This document shows, in pieces, positions 1-8,257 of a stretch of 44,484 nucleotides of DNA. Numbering within the stretch: position 1 is the first letter of the stretch; every line of letters starts with the position of its first letter. This DNA is from an uncultured Bacteroidales bacterium (lineage in GTDB: Bacteria > Bacteroidota > Bacteroidia > Bacteroidales > Bacteroidaceae): NCBI GenBank assembly GCA_902768605.1, contig CACXLY010000037.1, forward strand, positions 1 to 44,484. Reading direction: 5' to 3'. The position numbers were made by a program, and so were the translations under genes. Under the pieces are notes generated by a model. That model ran no database searches. It was not told where the DNA came from and saw nothing but the letters and a program-made list of their open reading frames with translations.

Positions 1-10
1 CCTTCGGGGC

Positions 11-102
11 TTATTATTGTCAGGCTAACCCGTCCCGGGGGTTAACACCCCCGTCTGTGGTCTTTCGCACCTTCGGTGCTTTTCCCCGGACAGCAATAAT
101 AA
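11..102. repeat. REP-like composite palindromic element
   Basis: The stretch is bounded by an inverted pair, TTATTATTG (11-19) and CAATAATAA (94-102). Inside are two smaller dyads: GGGGGTTAACACCCCC (37-52) and GCACC-TTC-GGTGC (67-79). The first bases of the window (CCTTCGGGGC) look like the end of another hairpin of the GCACC-TTC-GGTGC kind, so the element may be part of a larger cluster cut by the window edge. No coding sequence fits here. It resembles extragenic palindromes in general layout; assignment to a named family is not possible from one copy. Confidence 0.5.
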
Positions 103-130
103 AAAAAGCCGCCCGGCGACTGCGGGCGGC
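101..130 (-). terminator. Rho-independent terminator of the rml-CHAT gene group
   Basis: GCCGCCCG (108-115) and CGGGCGGC (123-130) form an 8-bp GC-only stem with a 7-base loop. Read on the minus strand it is followed by seven T residues (101-107). It lies 46 bases past the stop of the barrel protein at 176-805, so it would end the long minus-strand transcript that begins near 9900. Confidence 0.85.
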
Positions 131-175
131 TTGTGATGCGATGTGGCGAATTGGGGCGAGTCGCCAGTCCGGGGG

Positions 176-805
176 TCAGTACCTGAATGTGACAAATACG
201 CGGAAACCTCTCAGCTTCGTCTTGACCTTGTCCACGCCGTCCGCGCCAGTATAGAACGCGGCGAGCGGGTCAATGTTGTTCATGCCGAAACGCGTCTCGA
301 CACCTACGCCGATGACTTTGTACGAAACGGTTGCTCCGCAGACGAAACGCGTGGCATAGCTCAGGTTGTAGTGGTCCTCCGTAGTGGAGTAGATGGCCGA
401 GAACGTAGGTGCGTAGCGGAGATATGCGTTGACGCTGAGGCCGTTGAGAGGCGTGACCGTCACGGACGGGCCGACATGGACCGCTGCCTCCGCATGGTGG
501 AACGTTCCGTTTCTCCACAGCACCTCCGGCTTGTACTGCGCGTAGGTGAGGTCGAACCATGTGGCATCGATGCCGAACTTGATGAGATTCAGGATGGGCT
601 CCTTGTGCAGGTAGAACGTCTTGCCCACCGCGAAGAATGCACCCCAGTCGCTTGTCATCTGCCCGAAGTCGTCCTGATCCAGCTTTGACTCTGCAAAGCC
701 TAAGTTGAAGTAGCTGCTACGCACTCTGGCGGGCTTCTCATCATCTCTGGAGTAAACAGCCATGCAGGCGAAGAGCGCTGCAAGAAGGAGAATTGTCTTT
801 TTCAT
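176..805 (-). CDS. Outer-membrane beta-barrel protein (unknown function)
   Basis: The 209-residue protein starts with a Sec signal (MKKTILLLAALFACMA, then a polar stretch). The rest alternates short amphipathic strands rich in Tyr, Phe and Trp, and ends in RVFVTFRY; a terminal aromatic after alternating hydrophobics is typical of outer-membrane barrels. The size suits a barrel of about eight strands. The gene starts 24 bases after the stop of the TPR-CHAT gene and precedes a terminator, so it is probably the last gene of that operon. I do not recognise a named family. A ligand or structural role beside the OmpA and CHAT proteins is inference from position only. Confidence 0.75.
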   Translation of the reverse strand: MKKTILLLAALFACMAVYSRDDEKPARVRSSYFNLGFAESKLDQDDFGQMTSDWGAFFAVGKTFYLHKEPILNLIKFGIDATWFDLTYAQYKPEVLWRNGTFHHAEAAVHVGPSVTVTPLNGLSVNAYLRYAPTFSAIYSTTEDHYNLSYATRFVCGATVSYKVIGVGVETRFGMNNIDPLAAFYTGADGVDKVKTKLRGFRVFVTFRY

Positions 806-829
806 GTGAAATGACGTGATAGAGAGTGT

Positions 830-3800
830 TTAGATGTCGTCGAGCATGATAAAGGGAGCCCAGAAGTGCGGCTCGGGATAGGTGGCGCGAACCTTGGCCT
901 GTGCCTTCATGAAGGCATCCTGGCGTGGGAGTCCGCTGAGGATTCCCTCGTAGAATGAGGTCATCATGAGCTGCGTGGCCGCATCGTTGACGCTCCAGAG
1001 GCTCATGACGAGCGTGTGGGCACCGGCCTTCTTGAAGCCGCGCTGCACACCGAAGACGCCGTCCTCACGAAGCATGCCCGTACCCGTCTGGCAGGCAGAG
1101 AGGACGGTAAGCTGGAGGTCCTGCAGGTTGAGCTGTGCGATTTCCTGAGCCGTCAGGATGCCGTCGTCGATGTCGGTCGGGAAGTCCTGCGGATGCTGCA
1201 GCTTGTTGTTGCAGCCCGAGAAGAGCAGTCCCGAGTAGCAAAGCGGGTCGGTGGGCATCGCGCTGGCAGAAGTCGATGACTTGAGCCAGTCGTGTCCGGC
1301 GCTGCCTTCCACGGGATAGGAGAATCCGTGCGTGGCGATGTGCAGCAGCGAGACGTCGTGGCCGTTGAGCCGTTTGAAGCTCTCTTCCGTTCCGCTGAAT
1401 TCCTTATAGCTCGTGAAGTCTTTTCCTGCGTTGAACAAAAGGCGTTCGATGGCATTTGCCTCCTCCTTTGCGCCCGGCAGGTTCTGCACCAGGTCGCCGC
1501 GCTCAGCCATCTCGACGATGGCCAGAGAGTCAGCCGACTGCTGTTCCGCCTCGTACATAGCCATGAAGTCTTCGTCGTCGTCCACCACTTCATCGTCGCC
1601 CATGTCGTGGAACTCACGCATCTGAGCGATGGACATATTCTCATAGTCCAGTCCGCCGTAGATGACGATTTCGCCGTCGTCGAACTTGTCTTTGTCGGCT
1701 CTTCGCTGTGCCAGCATCTTGGTGGAAGAGAGGCGCGAGATGCGCATTTTGTCGGAGATGCGTGTGCCGTCGTCGGCCATAGGCATGTACTCGATGCCCC
1801 ATTGGTAGAAGACACCGGTGGGAGCGAAGTAGATGTGCGTAGCGCCGTCGATGTTCTTGAGCAGTTCGCCCCAGACGAGTTTGCCGAGCTTGGCGTCGCT
1901 GTAGATTTTGTTCTGCCACTCCGACTTGCTAAGCAGCTCGCTGACTGTTTTGCCGGCGGGGTAGCCGAGCTCTTCCATCTCGCTTCGGAAGAAGAGGCGG
2001 CATGCGCGCGGTGCTTTCCATTTCGGACGCAGGATGAGTGCGAGGTACAGACGGTCGGGCTTGCCACCATAGGTGATGTCTGCTTCGAGGAACTCCACCG
2101 CCGCTTCATCGGGCTTCAGGGAACGGCAGACGGAGTCGGAGGTCAGCGAAAGGTTCTGTGTGAAGTCACCGTAGGCCTTGCACTGGCTGACGATAGCGTA
2201 CTCGAGCTGCGCGATGTTGTGCTTCAGTCCGGGTATGCGTTCCCGTCCCTCGCCTGCCTTTGCCTCGTAGCATTGCTGCAGGTCGGCACGCAGCATCTGT
2301 AGCTCGTCGTACTGGCTCAGCACCTTAGCGTCGGCCGATTTCTGCAAGAGGCGGCGGAAGTCTATCTCGCTGTTCAGCAGGATGCCCTTCGTGAAGAGCT
2401 GGGCGTTGTAGATGTCGGCCAGCAGTCCGGCAGGCGTCTTGTCGGGCGTCGTGGCAAAAAGCGGCGCCGTCTGGTACAGGTAGCTCTTCCCCTGCCAAAA
2501 GAGTTCGCGTTGCTTGGTCGACTGGAAGGAGAAGTTGTTTCGTACTTGCTGCGTCTGCTGCGTGATGGCACGGTGATAGTAGTGCGCCACGCTGTCCATC
2601 TTCCCGGTCCTGTGGTAGTACATGGCCAGGTTGTAGAGCAGCATGGTGTTGTCGCCGTGCTCCGGTCCGAGGATACTGGTCTGCAGGTCGAGCGCCTCGC
2701 GAGTGAGGTTGATGGCCCCCTTGACGTTGTCGAGCTTGTCTTGGCAGAGCGCGCGGTTGCAGAGCGCACTGGCGTATGCCGTCGACTTGTCGAGTTCCGA
2801 CATGCGCAGCAGTGAGAGCGCCTGCTGGAAGACTTCATCGGCCTCCTTGTATTGTCCCTTGCGGAGGAGCGACATGCCTTGCTGGTTCTGAGCATCTGCC
2901 TCGGTCTGGCTGTAGCCTTGCTTGCGGCTTATCTTCAGAGAAAGAGCGGAGAGGCTGTCGGCCCTCTGCTGCTGGCCGAGGTGAGAGTAGTAGTTGCTCA
3001 ACGTGTAGAGCATGAGAGCCTGCTGCAAGGAGTCGCCGCGCGCTTCGTATCTGCGCAGGGCACGTTCGCCCCAGCTTACTGCCTCCTCGTAGCTGCCCAG
3101 GTCGGCCTGCATGTGTGCCTGTGTGGCCAGGGTGTTTGCGAAGTTCAGCGTCGTCGTGTCTGTGACGCCGGCAAAGAGTTGCTGCTGTTGCTGGTGAGAA
3201 TACTCCTGCGCCTGGTCGCTGCGTCCAAGGCGGGCATTGGTGGCTATGAGCTGCTGGAAGCATCCCTGATAGACTTTTCCGTTCTCGCCTTCAGTCTGCA
3301 GAAGCAGCGGTTTGGCCTTTTCGTAAAGCCCAAGCGCCTCTTGGTAGTGCTGGAGGTGAAAGTGACAGTCGGCAGCGTTCTTCATCAGGACAGCGTAGTT
3401 GTGCTCTGATGTGCGGTTCGCGTCTTCGTAAATCTGGAAGGCGTCCTTGGCATAGTCCAGTGCCTCGTCATATTCTCCATTGCTCGCTTCTGCTACAGAC
3501 GCGGAGAGCAGGAAGTCGGCATATCGCACCGGGTCTTTCTCTGCAATCTTCTTGCCCGTCTTCTGCAATTGCTTGGCCAGTTTGCTTGCCTTGTCCGGCT
3601 TGCCCTGATTGTTGTATGCCGTGATCATCATGGCAGCGACGGAGAGATACTCCGGCGTGTCTTTCTCAACCTTTGGGAAAGCCTTCTCGTAGCATTCTGC
3701 CTCGCGGTTCACATCGCCCGGCGCACCGCGGTATTTGTAGTACATCGCTAGCTGGCACATGGCCGTGGCGAACTTGCTATGCTCTTTCGCCTTTTGATAG

Positions 3801-4219
3801 GCCTCGACGGCCAGCTCCAGGTCAGAGATGGCTTGGTTGATGTTCTGCTGACGGAAGCAATAGTTGCTGCGGTCGAAATACGAGAGCCCTAAGCGGTCGT
3901 CGTTTTTCTTAGAACGTTTGTCAAGCCTTGCCGTGATGACCTCGTCCATGAGCTGCTGTGCCAGAGGGAAGTTACCTCTGGCCGCAGCAGAACGTGCTTT
4001 GGCATGTTTCGCCTCAGCATAGAAAGGCCCATAGCGATACTTATCGCTGGTGCAGAGCGCCAAATACTTGTCGGCGAGCTTGTCTGCCTCTTCTTGCCGC
4101 CCTTTATTGACGGCATCGTAGAGGTCGAGCGCCAGATTGGTCATCTCTCGCGTCACTTCCTGCGCCGGCAGTACCGTGCAGACGAGGGCGAGGATTAAAA
4201 GGGTGGTTAAGCGATTCAT
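830..4219 (-). CDS. Exported TPR-CHAT (caspase-like) protein
   Basis: The 1129-residue protein opens with a Sec signal peptide (MNRLTTLLILALVCTVLPAQ), so it acts outside the cytoplasm, probably in the periplasm. Residues about 25-640 are helical TPR-type repeats. The C-terminal part (about 800-1129) is a CHAT domain, the caspase/separase-like fold found with TPRs. The expected dyad is visible: His964 in LLHIATHGF and Cys1043 in LSACQTGTG. LPGAKEEANAI (about 910) matches the conserved first helix. A strongly acidic stretch (GDDEVVDDDEDF, about 870-886) interrupts the domain just before that motif and could be a regulatory loop. The start lies 3 bases after the FecR-like stop, implying tight coupling. 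Proteolytic activity is a family-based inference; the substrate is unknown. Confidence 0.88.
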   Translation of the reverse strand: MNRLTTLLILALVCTVLPAQEVTREMTNLALDLYDAVNKGRQEEADKLADKYLALCTSDKYRYGPFYAEAKHAKARSAAARGNFPLAQQLMDEVITARLDKRSKKNDDRLGLSYFDRSNYCFRQQNINQAISDLELAVEAYQKAKEHSKFATAMCQLAMYYKYRGAPGDVNREAECYEKAFPKVEKDTPEYLSVAAMMITAYNNQGKPDKASKLAKQLQKTGKKIAEKDPVRYADFLLSASVAEASNGEYDEALDYAKDAFQIYEDANRTSEHNYAVLMKNAADCHFHLQHYQEALGLYEKAKPLLLQTEGENGKVYQGCFQQLIATNARLGRSDQAQEYSHQQQQQLFAGVTDTTTLNFANTLATQAHMQADLGSYEEAVSWGERALRRYEARGDSLQQALMLYTLSNYYSHLGQQQRADSLSALSLKISRKQGYSQTEADAQNQQGMSLLRKGQYKEADEVFQQALSLLRMSELDKSTAYASALCNRALCQDKLDNVKGAINLTREALDLQTSILGPEHGDNTMLLYNLAMYYHRTGKMDSVAHYYHRAITQQTQQVRNNFSFQSTKQRELFWQGKSYLYQTAPLFATTPDKTPAGLLADIYNAQLFTKGILLNSEIDFRRLLQKSADAKVLSQYDELQMLRADLQQCYEAKAGEGRERIPGLKHNIAQLEYAIVSQCKAYGDFTQNLSLTSDSVCRSLKPDEAAVEFLEADITYGGKPDRLYLALILRPKWKAPRACRLFFRSEMEELGYPAGKTVSELLSKSEWQNKIYSDAKLGKLVWGELLKNIDGATHIYFAPTGVFYQWGIEYMPMADDGTRISDKMRISRLSSTKMLAQRRADKDKFDDGEIVIYGGLDYENMSIAQMREFHDMGDDEVVDDDEDFMAMYEAEQQSADSLAIVEMAERGDLVQNLPGAKEEANAIERLLFNAGKDFTSYKEFSGTEESFKRLNGHDVSLLHIATHGFSYPVEGSAGHDWLKSSTSASAMPTDPLCYSGLLFSGCNNKLQHPQDFPTDIDDGILTAQEIAQLNLQDLQLTVLSACQTGTGMLREDGVFGVQRGFKKAGAHTLVMSLWSVNDAATQLMMTSFYEGILSGLPRQDAFMKAQAKVRATYPEPHFWAPFIMLDDI

Positions 4220-4222
4220 GTC

Positions 4223-4654
4223 TTACTTCGTTTCCTCGGTTTTGGTAGAGTCAGAGCGTATCTCACGGTCGATGGTAGCGACGCCGTCAGGCAGTTTGTC
4301 GCCAGACGTGACGAGCTTGATGATGCCCTTGAAGGCCTTCTCCGGCACGTTCTTTTTCTTGCTGTTGTTGAGGAGCTCGGCAAGGGTGAACGTACCCGAC
4401 TGCATGATGGTGTACTGACGAAGCTTGCCCTCGTTGTACACGACGAGGCGTCCGTTCTCGGGAATGGTGAGCATTGCTCCGAGCGGAAGTTCGTCGCCAG
4501 GCGTGACGGCCAGTTTCTTGTTTCCCTGATAGAGGATGACAGACTTGCTGACTTCCCCGACGAGGAACGTCTGTACAGGTGTCTGAGCGAAAGCGCCAGC
4601 TGCAAAGGTCAGCAGCATAGCGAGAATTGTCGTGCGAATAGTCATGTGTTTCAT
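4223..4654 (-). CDS. Small exported FecR-like beta protein
   Basis: I place the start at 4654 because the protein then begins MKHMTIRTTILAMLL...AGAFAQ, a clean signal peptide; an upstream ATG at 4681 adds nine polar residues and is less likely. The mature part (about 120 residues) has short strands and the run GDELPLGAMLTIPENGRLVVYNEGKL... (split here), with the spacing of the FecR periplasmic domain: a 'gd.l..G..l....ngr..l....g' pattern. The tail is charged. It lies between the CHASE2 gene (36 bases upstream) and the CHAT gene (3 bases downstream). FecR-like and CHASE2 proteins are neighbours in other bacteria, which supports the call. The assignment is by pattern only and may be wrong. Confidence 0.6.
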   Translation of the reverse strand: MKHMTIRTTILAMLLTFAAGAFAQTPVQTFLVGEVSKSVILYQGNKKLAVTPGDELPLGAMLTIPENGRLVVYNEGKLRQYTIMQSGTFTLAELLNNSKKKNVPEKAFKGIIKLVTSGDKLPDGVATIDREIRSDSTKTEETK

Positions 4655-4690
4655 TTTGTTTTGTTTTAAGTCATTACTCATGTTATTTAA

Positions 4691-5860
4691 TTAATACATG
4701 CGTTTGTATAGCTTTGGCCACGCATGCTTGATTGTAATGCGTACGATGTCGGCTGATACGGTGGTGAGTGCCATCACGGTGAGCGTCGGCGTGAGGTCGA
4801 AGTTGATGCGCCACTTGTCGAAGAAGACAAAGGCAATGGCCATGTAGCACGCCAATACGATGAAGATGAAGATGGACGTGATGAAGATGGTGCGCAACAC
4901 ATCTGTCAGCAGCTGGTCATCTTTCAGTTTGAGAACCCCGTCCTTATACGTCATGATGATGCGAACGCCGAAATAGGCGAACACGACGGTCAGCAGCCAG
5001 TAGAGGGTGCCTGTGATTGGGGTCTCCTTCTTCATCTCGAGCATGGTCTTCATGGCATAGCACAGCACCTCTATCCCATGCAGTTGTCCCAGCGGCGTAT
5101 AGAGCATGTCGACGGCATCGTGTGCGCCTCCGAACATGACGACGTGCCCCGTGATGTATTGGGCATAGTGCTGGATGGAGTCATGTGGAATGACGCGGAA
5201 GACGGTCGGCTCGAAGTCGATGGCTTTCTTGCGAAGGGTCTTATAGTCGAAGGGCTCGCCGTGTATCACTTCCATCATGCGTGCGATGACGGAAGGATAT
5301 GCTTCGCCTCGCATCTCGAGACAGAGGGGGATGTTGCGCGTCATGCGTCGGTCCACGTTGACAAAGCCTTCGGTGACGCCCAGGTCTTCGGCGAAGAAGG
5401 AGTGCGCCTGCCGTGTGAACTCCTTCCCCTCGGGGTCGGGGTCTGTCATCTTGAAGGAGAAGACGGCATTCGAGATGGTGGCTGCCACGCTGTACAAGTG
5501 CGCGTCGCCGACGGGCTCTTTGGGGTGCTCGAAGACGATATCGATATCGATGGCAGCAGGCCCAAGGGCATCGACCTCCTCAAGAGCTGTGGCGATGGAG
5601 TCGCGGTTGTGCAGCTCGGTGACGTCCACGATGACGATGGTGCTGCTGGTATCAGCGGGGGATGCCAGCATCATGTCGTAGAAGATGTCCGTCGTGGAGA
5701 AGCCTTTCATGCCCTGTGCCACGGGATTGAACACATCGAAATGAAGCGCGACATAGCGCAGCATGCCGATGAGCAGGAAGGCAACGGCCGTAATGGCCAT
5801 CTCCCGAGGTCGGAAGATGGCTTTCAGTATCTTGTATAATATGTCTATTAGTAGTCGCAT
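4691..5860 (-). CDS. CHASE2-domain membrane sensor without output domain
   Basis: The 389-residue protein has one membrane segment near residues 20-42, a long extracytoplasmic region (about 45-278) and three further segments near 283-303, 325-352 and 362-378. The extracytoplasmic part matches CHASE2: IVIVDVTELHNRDSIA, then ALGPAAIDIDIVFE, and later VVMFGGAHDAVDMLYTPLG and LHGIEVLCYAMKTML, equivalent to the family's 'hA..i..l' end. CHASE2 is usually fused to a kinase, cyclase or phosphatase. Here the protein stops about ten residues after the last membrane segment, so any signal must pass to a partner. The exported CHAT and FecR-like proteins encoded next door are candidates. It begins 23 bases after the OmpA-family stop. 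Confidence 0.85.
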   Translation of the reverse strand: MRLLIDILYKILKAIFRPREMAITAVAFLLIGMLRYVALHFDVFNPVAQGMKGFSTTDIFYDMMLASPADTSSTIVIVDVTELHNRDSIATALEEVDALGPAAIDIDIVFEHPKEPVGDAHLYSVAATISNAVFSFKMTDPDPEGKEFTRQAHSFFAEDLGVTEGFVNVDRRMTRNIPLCLEMRGEAYPSVIARMMEVIHGEPFDYKTLRKKAIDFEPTVFRVIPHDSIQHYAQYITGHVVMFGGAHDAVDMLYTPLGQLHGIEVLCYAMKTMLEMKKETPITGTLYWLLTVVFAYFGVRIIMTYKDGVLKLKDDQLLTDVLRTIFITSIFIFIVLACYMAIAFVFFDKWRINFDLTPTLTVMALTTVSADIVRITIKHAWPKLYKRMY

Positions 5861-5883
5861 ATTATATTATAAGGTATGGCTTC

Positions 5884-7038
5884 TTATTCTTTACCGATAA
5901 CGACGGTCACGCGGTTCTCGTCGTTCTTGTTGAAGGGTTGCACGGTGTCACCCTTTGAATCGGTAGTGATGCGGCTTGCCTGCACGCCTCTCTTGACGAG
6001 CTCTCTCGTGACGGATTCTGCGCGTTGCTTAGCGTAGCGGGCGTTGATGTTTGCGTTGCCCGTACCCTTGTCGGCGTAACCTGTGATGGTAACCTTTGCA
6101 GAGGGATGTTCCTTGAGCCAGTTTGCCACTTCGGCCAGCTTAGCCATCTCGGTTGCAGGTATCTTCGTCTCGCGCAGACCGAAGAAGATGTTGCGAGTGA
6201 TGGTGTTGTCCACGACGACGGGTGCTGGTGTGGGAGCCGGTGTGGGAGCAGGAGCGGGCTTGTCGATGTTGACGTTTGTATTGGCCGAACCTGTCTCGGT
6301 GCCTGCGCCGATGGTGGTGGGATCAACGATGATGTTGGAGTTGGGGTCGCCCTTAAGCTTGTGGGGCAGGCCGAACTTGTAGGACACGCCGAGCTGTGCC
6401 GTTATCTGCCAGTCGTCGGTGTTTGAATGTGTCATTCTCCTGTTGTAGATGACGGCATTGAAACGGTCGTGGAGGCTGTTGGCGCTCAGTTCGAAGTTGA
6501 CGCTCAGATTGCGTGTAACCTTTACATCCACCATGCCGCCTACGCGGAAGTTATGGCTCATGCGGTCTTTTGTGTTGTAGGAAGAAAGACCTGGCACGTC
6601 GTCGTTGCCCCAAACATAGTTGAGGCCGACACCTCCGATGAGATAAGCGTTGATGGGATGGTAGTCGTTCTTCGTGAAGAGATTAATCACGTTAATCATA
6701 AGGTCGAGGTCTGTCGTGGCGTACTTGTAGTTGAACTTGTACTTGGCATCTTCGCTGGGAACCATATACACGCTTTTATCCCACATGCCGTTTAGGTGCA
6801 GGCGAGCACCGACGACAGGTGTGAAGTGCACACCGAAGCCGACGCTGGCCGTAGGTGTAATGAGCTTCCAGTTGTTGTAGGAACGAATTGGCGTTACCTG
6901 CGCACCGCCCTGCAAGTTGATGAAGGCTAATGGATAAGACACATAGTTGTCGGGTGCTTCCTGGGCCTGTGCGGAGAAAGCGGATGCGAACAATGCTGCT
7001 GCGAGCAATGTTGCCAGTCGTGTTTGAATACGTTTCAT
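5884..7038 (-). CDS. OmpA-family outer-membrane porin / peptidoglycan-binding protein
   Basis: The 384-residue protein has a signal peptide (MKRIQTRLATLLAAALFASAFSAQA). It then has an N-terminal barrel of about 200 residues, a Pro-Ala linker (APAPTPAPTPAPV, about 260-275) and a C-terminal OmpA domain. The last contains ITGYADKGTGNANINARYAKQRAESV (split: GYAD and the NxxxxxxRA helix), the peptidoglycan-contact region, and ends in ENRVTVVIGKE. It anchors the outer membrane to the wall. It sits between rmlB (43 bases upstream) and the CHASE2 gene, so it may provide the outer-membrane end of a module that also includes the inner-membrane CHASE2 protein and the exported CHAT protein. Confidence 0.9.
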   Translation of the reverse strand: MKRIQTRLATLLAAALFASAFSAQAQEAPDNYVSYPLAFINLQGGAQVTPIRSYNNWKLITPTASVGFGVHFTPVVGARLHLNGMWDKSVYMVPSEDAKYKFNYKYATTDLDLMINVINLFTKNDYHPINAYLIGGVGLNYVWGNDDVPGLSSYNTKDRMSHNFRVGGMVDVKVTRNLSVNFELSANSLHDRFNAVIYNRRMTHSNTDDWQITAQLGVSYKFGLPHKLKGDPNSNIIVDPTTIGAGTETGSANTNVNIDKPAPAPTPAPTPAPVVVDNTITRNIFFGLRETKIPATEMAKLAEVANWLKEHPSAKVTITGYADKGTGNANINARYAKQRAESVTRELVKRGVQASRITTDSKGDTVQPFNKNDENRVTVVIGKE

Positions 7039-7080
7039 TGTGGTTTGTGTATTTATTTGTTTTATATTGTTTTGTCTCGT

Positions 7081-8217
7081 TTAGCGATTCTTGTACATTT
7101 CCTCGTAGTACTTCTCGTAGTCGCCGCTTGTGATGTTGTCCATCCACTGCTCGTTCTCGAGGTACCACTTGACGGTCTTCTCGATGCCCTCTTCAAACTG
7201 AAGCGACGGCTCCCAGCCAAGCTCCCTTTGCAGCTTGGTGGAGTCGATGGCGTAGCGTGCGTCGTGGCCGAGGCGGTCTGTGACATAGGTGATGAGGTCC
7301 ATGTCGGCGCCTTCGGGACGGCCAAGCAAGCGGTCCACCGTGTTGATGACTGTCTTGATGATGTCGATGTTCTTCCATTCGTTGAAGCCGCCTATGTTGT
7401 ATGTCTCGGCGATGGTACCGCGGTGGAAGATTGTGTCGATGGCGCGGGCGTGGTCTTCTACGTAGAGCCAGTCGCGCACGTTTTCGCCCTTACCGTAAAC
7501 GGGGAGGGGTTTGCGGTGGCGTATGTTGTTGATGAAGAGAGGTATTAGTTTCTCGGGGAACTGGTAGGGGCCATAGTTGTTGGAGCAGTTCGTCACGATG
7601 GTCGGCATGCCGTATGTGTCGTGGAAAGCGCGTACGAAGTGGTCGCTGGAGGCTTTCGAGGCGGAGTACGGGCTGTGAGGATTGTACTTCGTTGTCTCGT
7701 AGAAGAAGTCCTTGCCGTATGCCAGGTGATGCTCCGAGCTGCTGGCAGTCGTGGTGAAAGGCGGCTTGATGCCTTCGGGGTTCGTCATCTCGAGCGCCCC
7801 GTACACCTCGTCGGTCGAGATGTGATAGAAGCGTTTGCCCTCGTACCTCTCTGGCAGGCTCTCCCAATAGAGCTTGGCAGCCTGGAGGAGAGATAACGTG
7901 CCCATCACGTTCGTGCGAGCGAAGGTGAAGGGGTCTTTGATGCTGCGGTCCACGTGGCTCTCCGCCGCGAGATGGATGATGCCATCAATCTTCTCGTCCT
8001 GCATCAGCTTCAGGAACGCGTCGAAGTCGCAGATGTCCATCTTCACGAACTTATAGTTGGGCTTGTCCTCGATGTCCTTGAGGTTGGCGAGGTTGCCCGC
8101 GTAGGTCAACTTGTCGAGGTTGATGATCTTGTACTCAGGGTATTTGTTGACGAAGAGTCGTACGACGTGACTGCCGATGAAACCGGCTCCGCCTGTGATG
8201 ACAATGGTATGTTTCAT
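7081..8217 (-). CDS. rmlB: dTDP-glucose 4,6-dehydratase
   Basis: The 378-residue protein is an extended short-chain dehydrogenase. The NAD-binding motif TGGAGFIGSHV is at residues 7-17, and the catalytic YSASK lies after PHSP near the middle. RDWLYVEDHARAI and YNIGG(F)NE are typical of RmlB. It removes water from dTDP-glucose, the second step of dTDP-L-rhamnose synthesis, in the cytoplasm. The length is normal for the family. It follows rmlC by 21 bases, and the two are surely co-transcribed. No rmlA is seen in the window; the thymidylyltransferase must be elsewhere. Confidence 0.96.
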   Translation of the reverse strand: MKHTIVITGGAGFIGSHVVRLFVNKYPEYKIINLDKLTYAGNLANLKDIEDKPNYKFVKMDICDFDAFLKLMQDEKIDGIIHLAAESHVDRSIKDPFTFARTNVMGTLSLLQAAKLYWESLPERYEGKRFYHISTDEVYGALEMTNPEGIKPPFTTTASSSEHHLAYGKDFFYETTKYNPHSPYSASKASSDHFVRAFHDTYGMPTIVTNCSNNYGPYQFPEKLIPLFINNIRHRKPLPVYGKGENVRDWLYVEDHARAIDTIFHRGTIAETYNIGGFNEWKNIDIIKTVINTVDRLLGRPEGADMDLITYVTDRLGHDARYAIDSTKLQRELGWEPSLQFEEGIEKTVKWYLENEQWMDNITSGDYEKYYEEMYKNR

Positions 8218-8222
8218 GAGAC

Positions 8223-8257
8223 AATTATGAATTGTGAATTATGAATTATGAATTGCG
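8223..8257. repeat. Heptamer tandem repeat AATTATG over the rmlC stop codon
   Basis: Five consecutive 7-bp units (AATTATG, AATTGTG, AATTATG, AATTATG, AATTGCG) occupy the rmlC-rmlB junction. The rmlC stop (8239-8241 on the plus strand) lies in the third unit, and the last residues of RmlC (AIHNS) are encoded by repeat sequence. The same heptamer recurs between rpsG and fusA. Confidence 0.8.

Noticed and set aside
1292..2302. A 336-codon plus-strand open frame opposite the CHAT gene
   Set aside because: Antisense of the conserved CHAT region; the CHAT reading frame has both catalytic motifs.
830..4219. CHAT protein as part of a type III-E CRISPR or gasdermin defence system
   Set aside because: No gargoyle/Cas7-11-like effector, gasdermin-like gene or CRISPR array is nearby, and the CHAT protein has a signal peptide, unlike those cytoplasmic systems.
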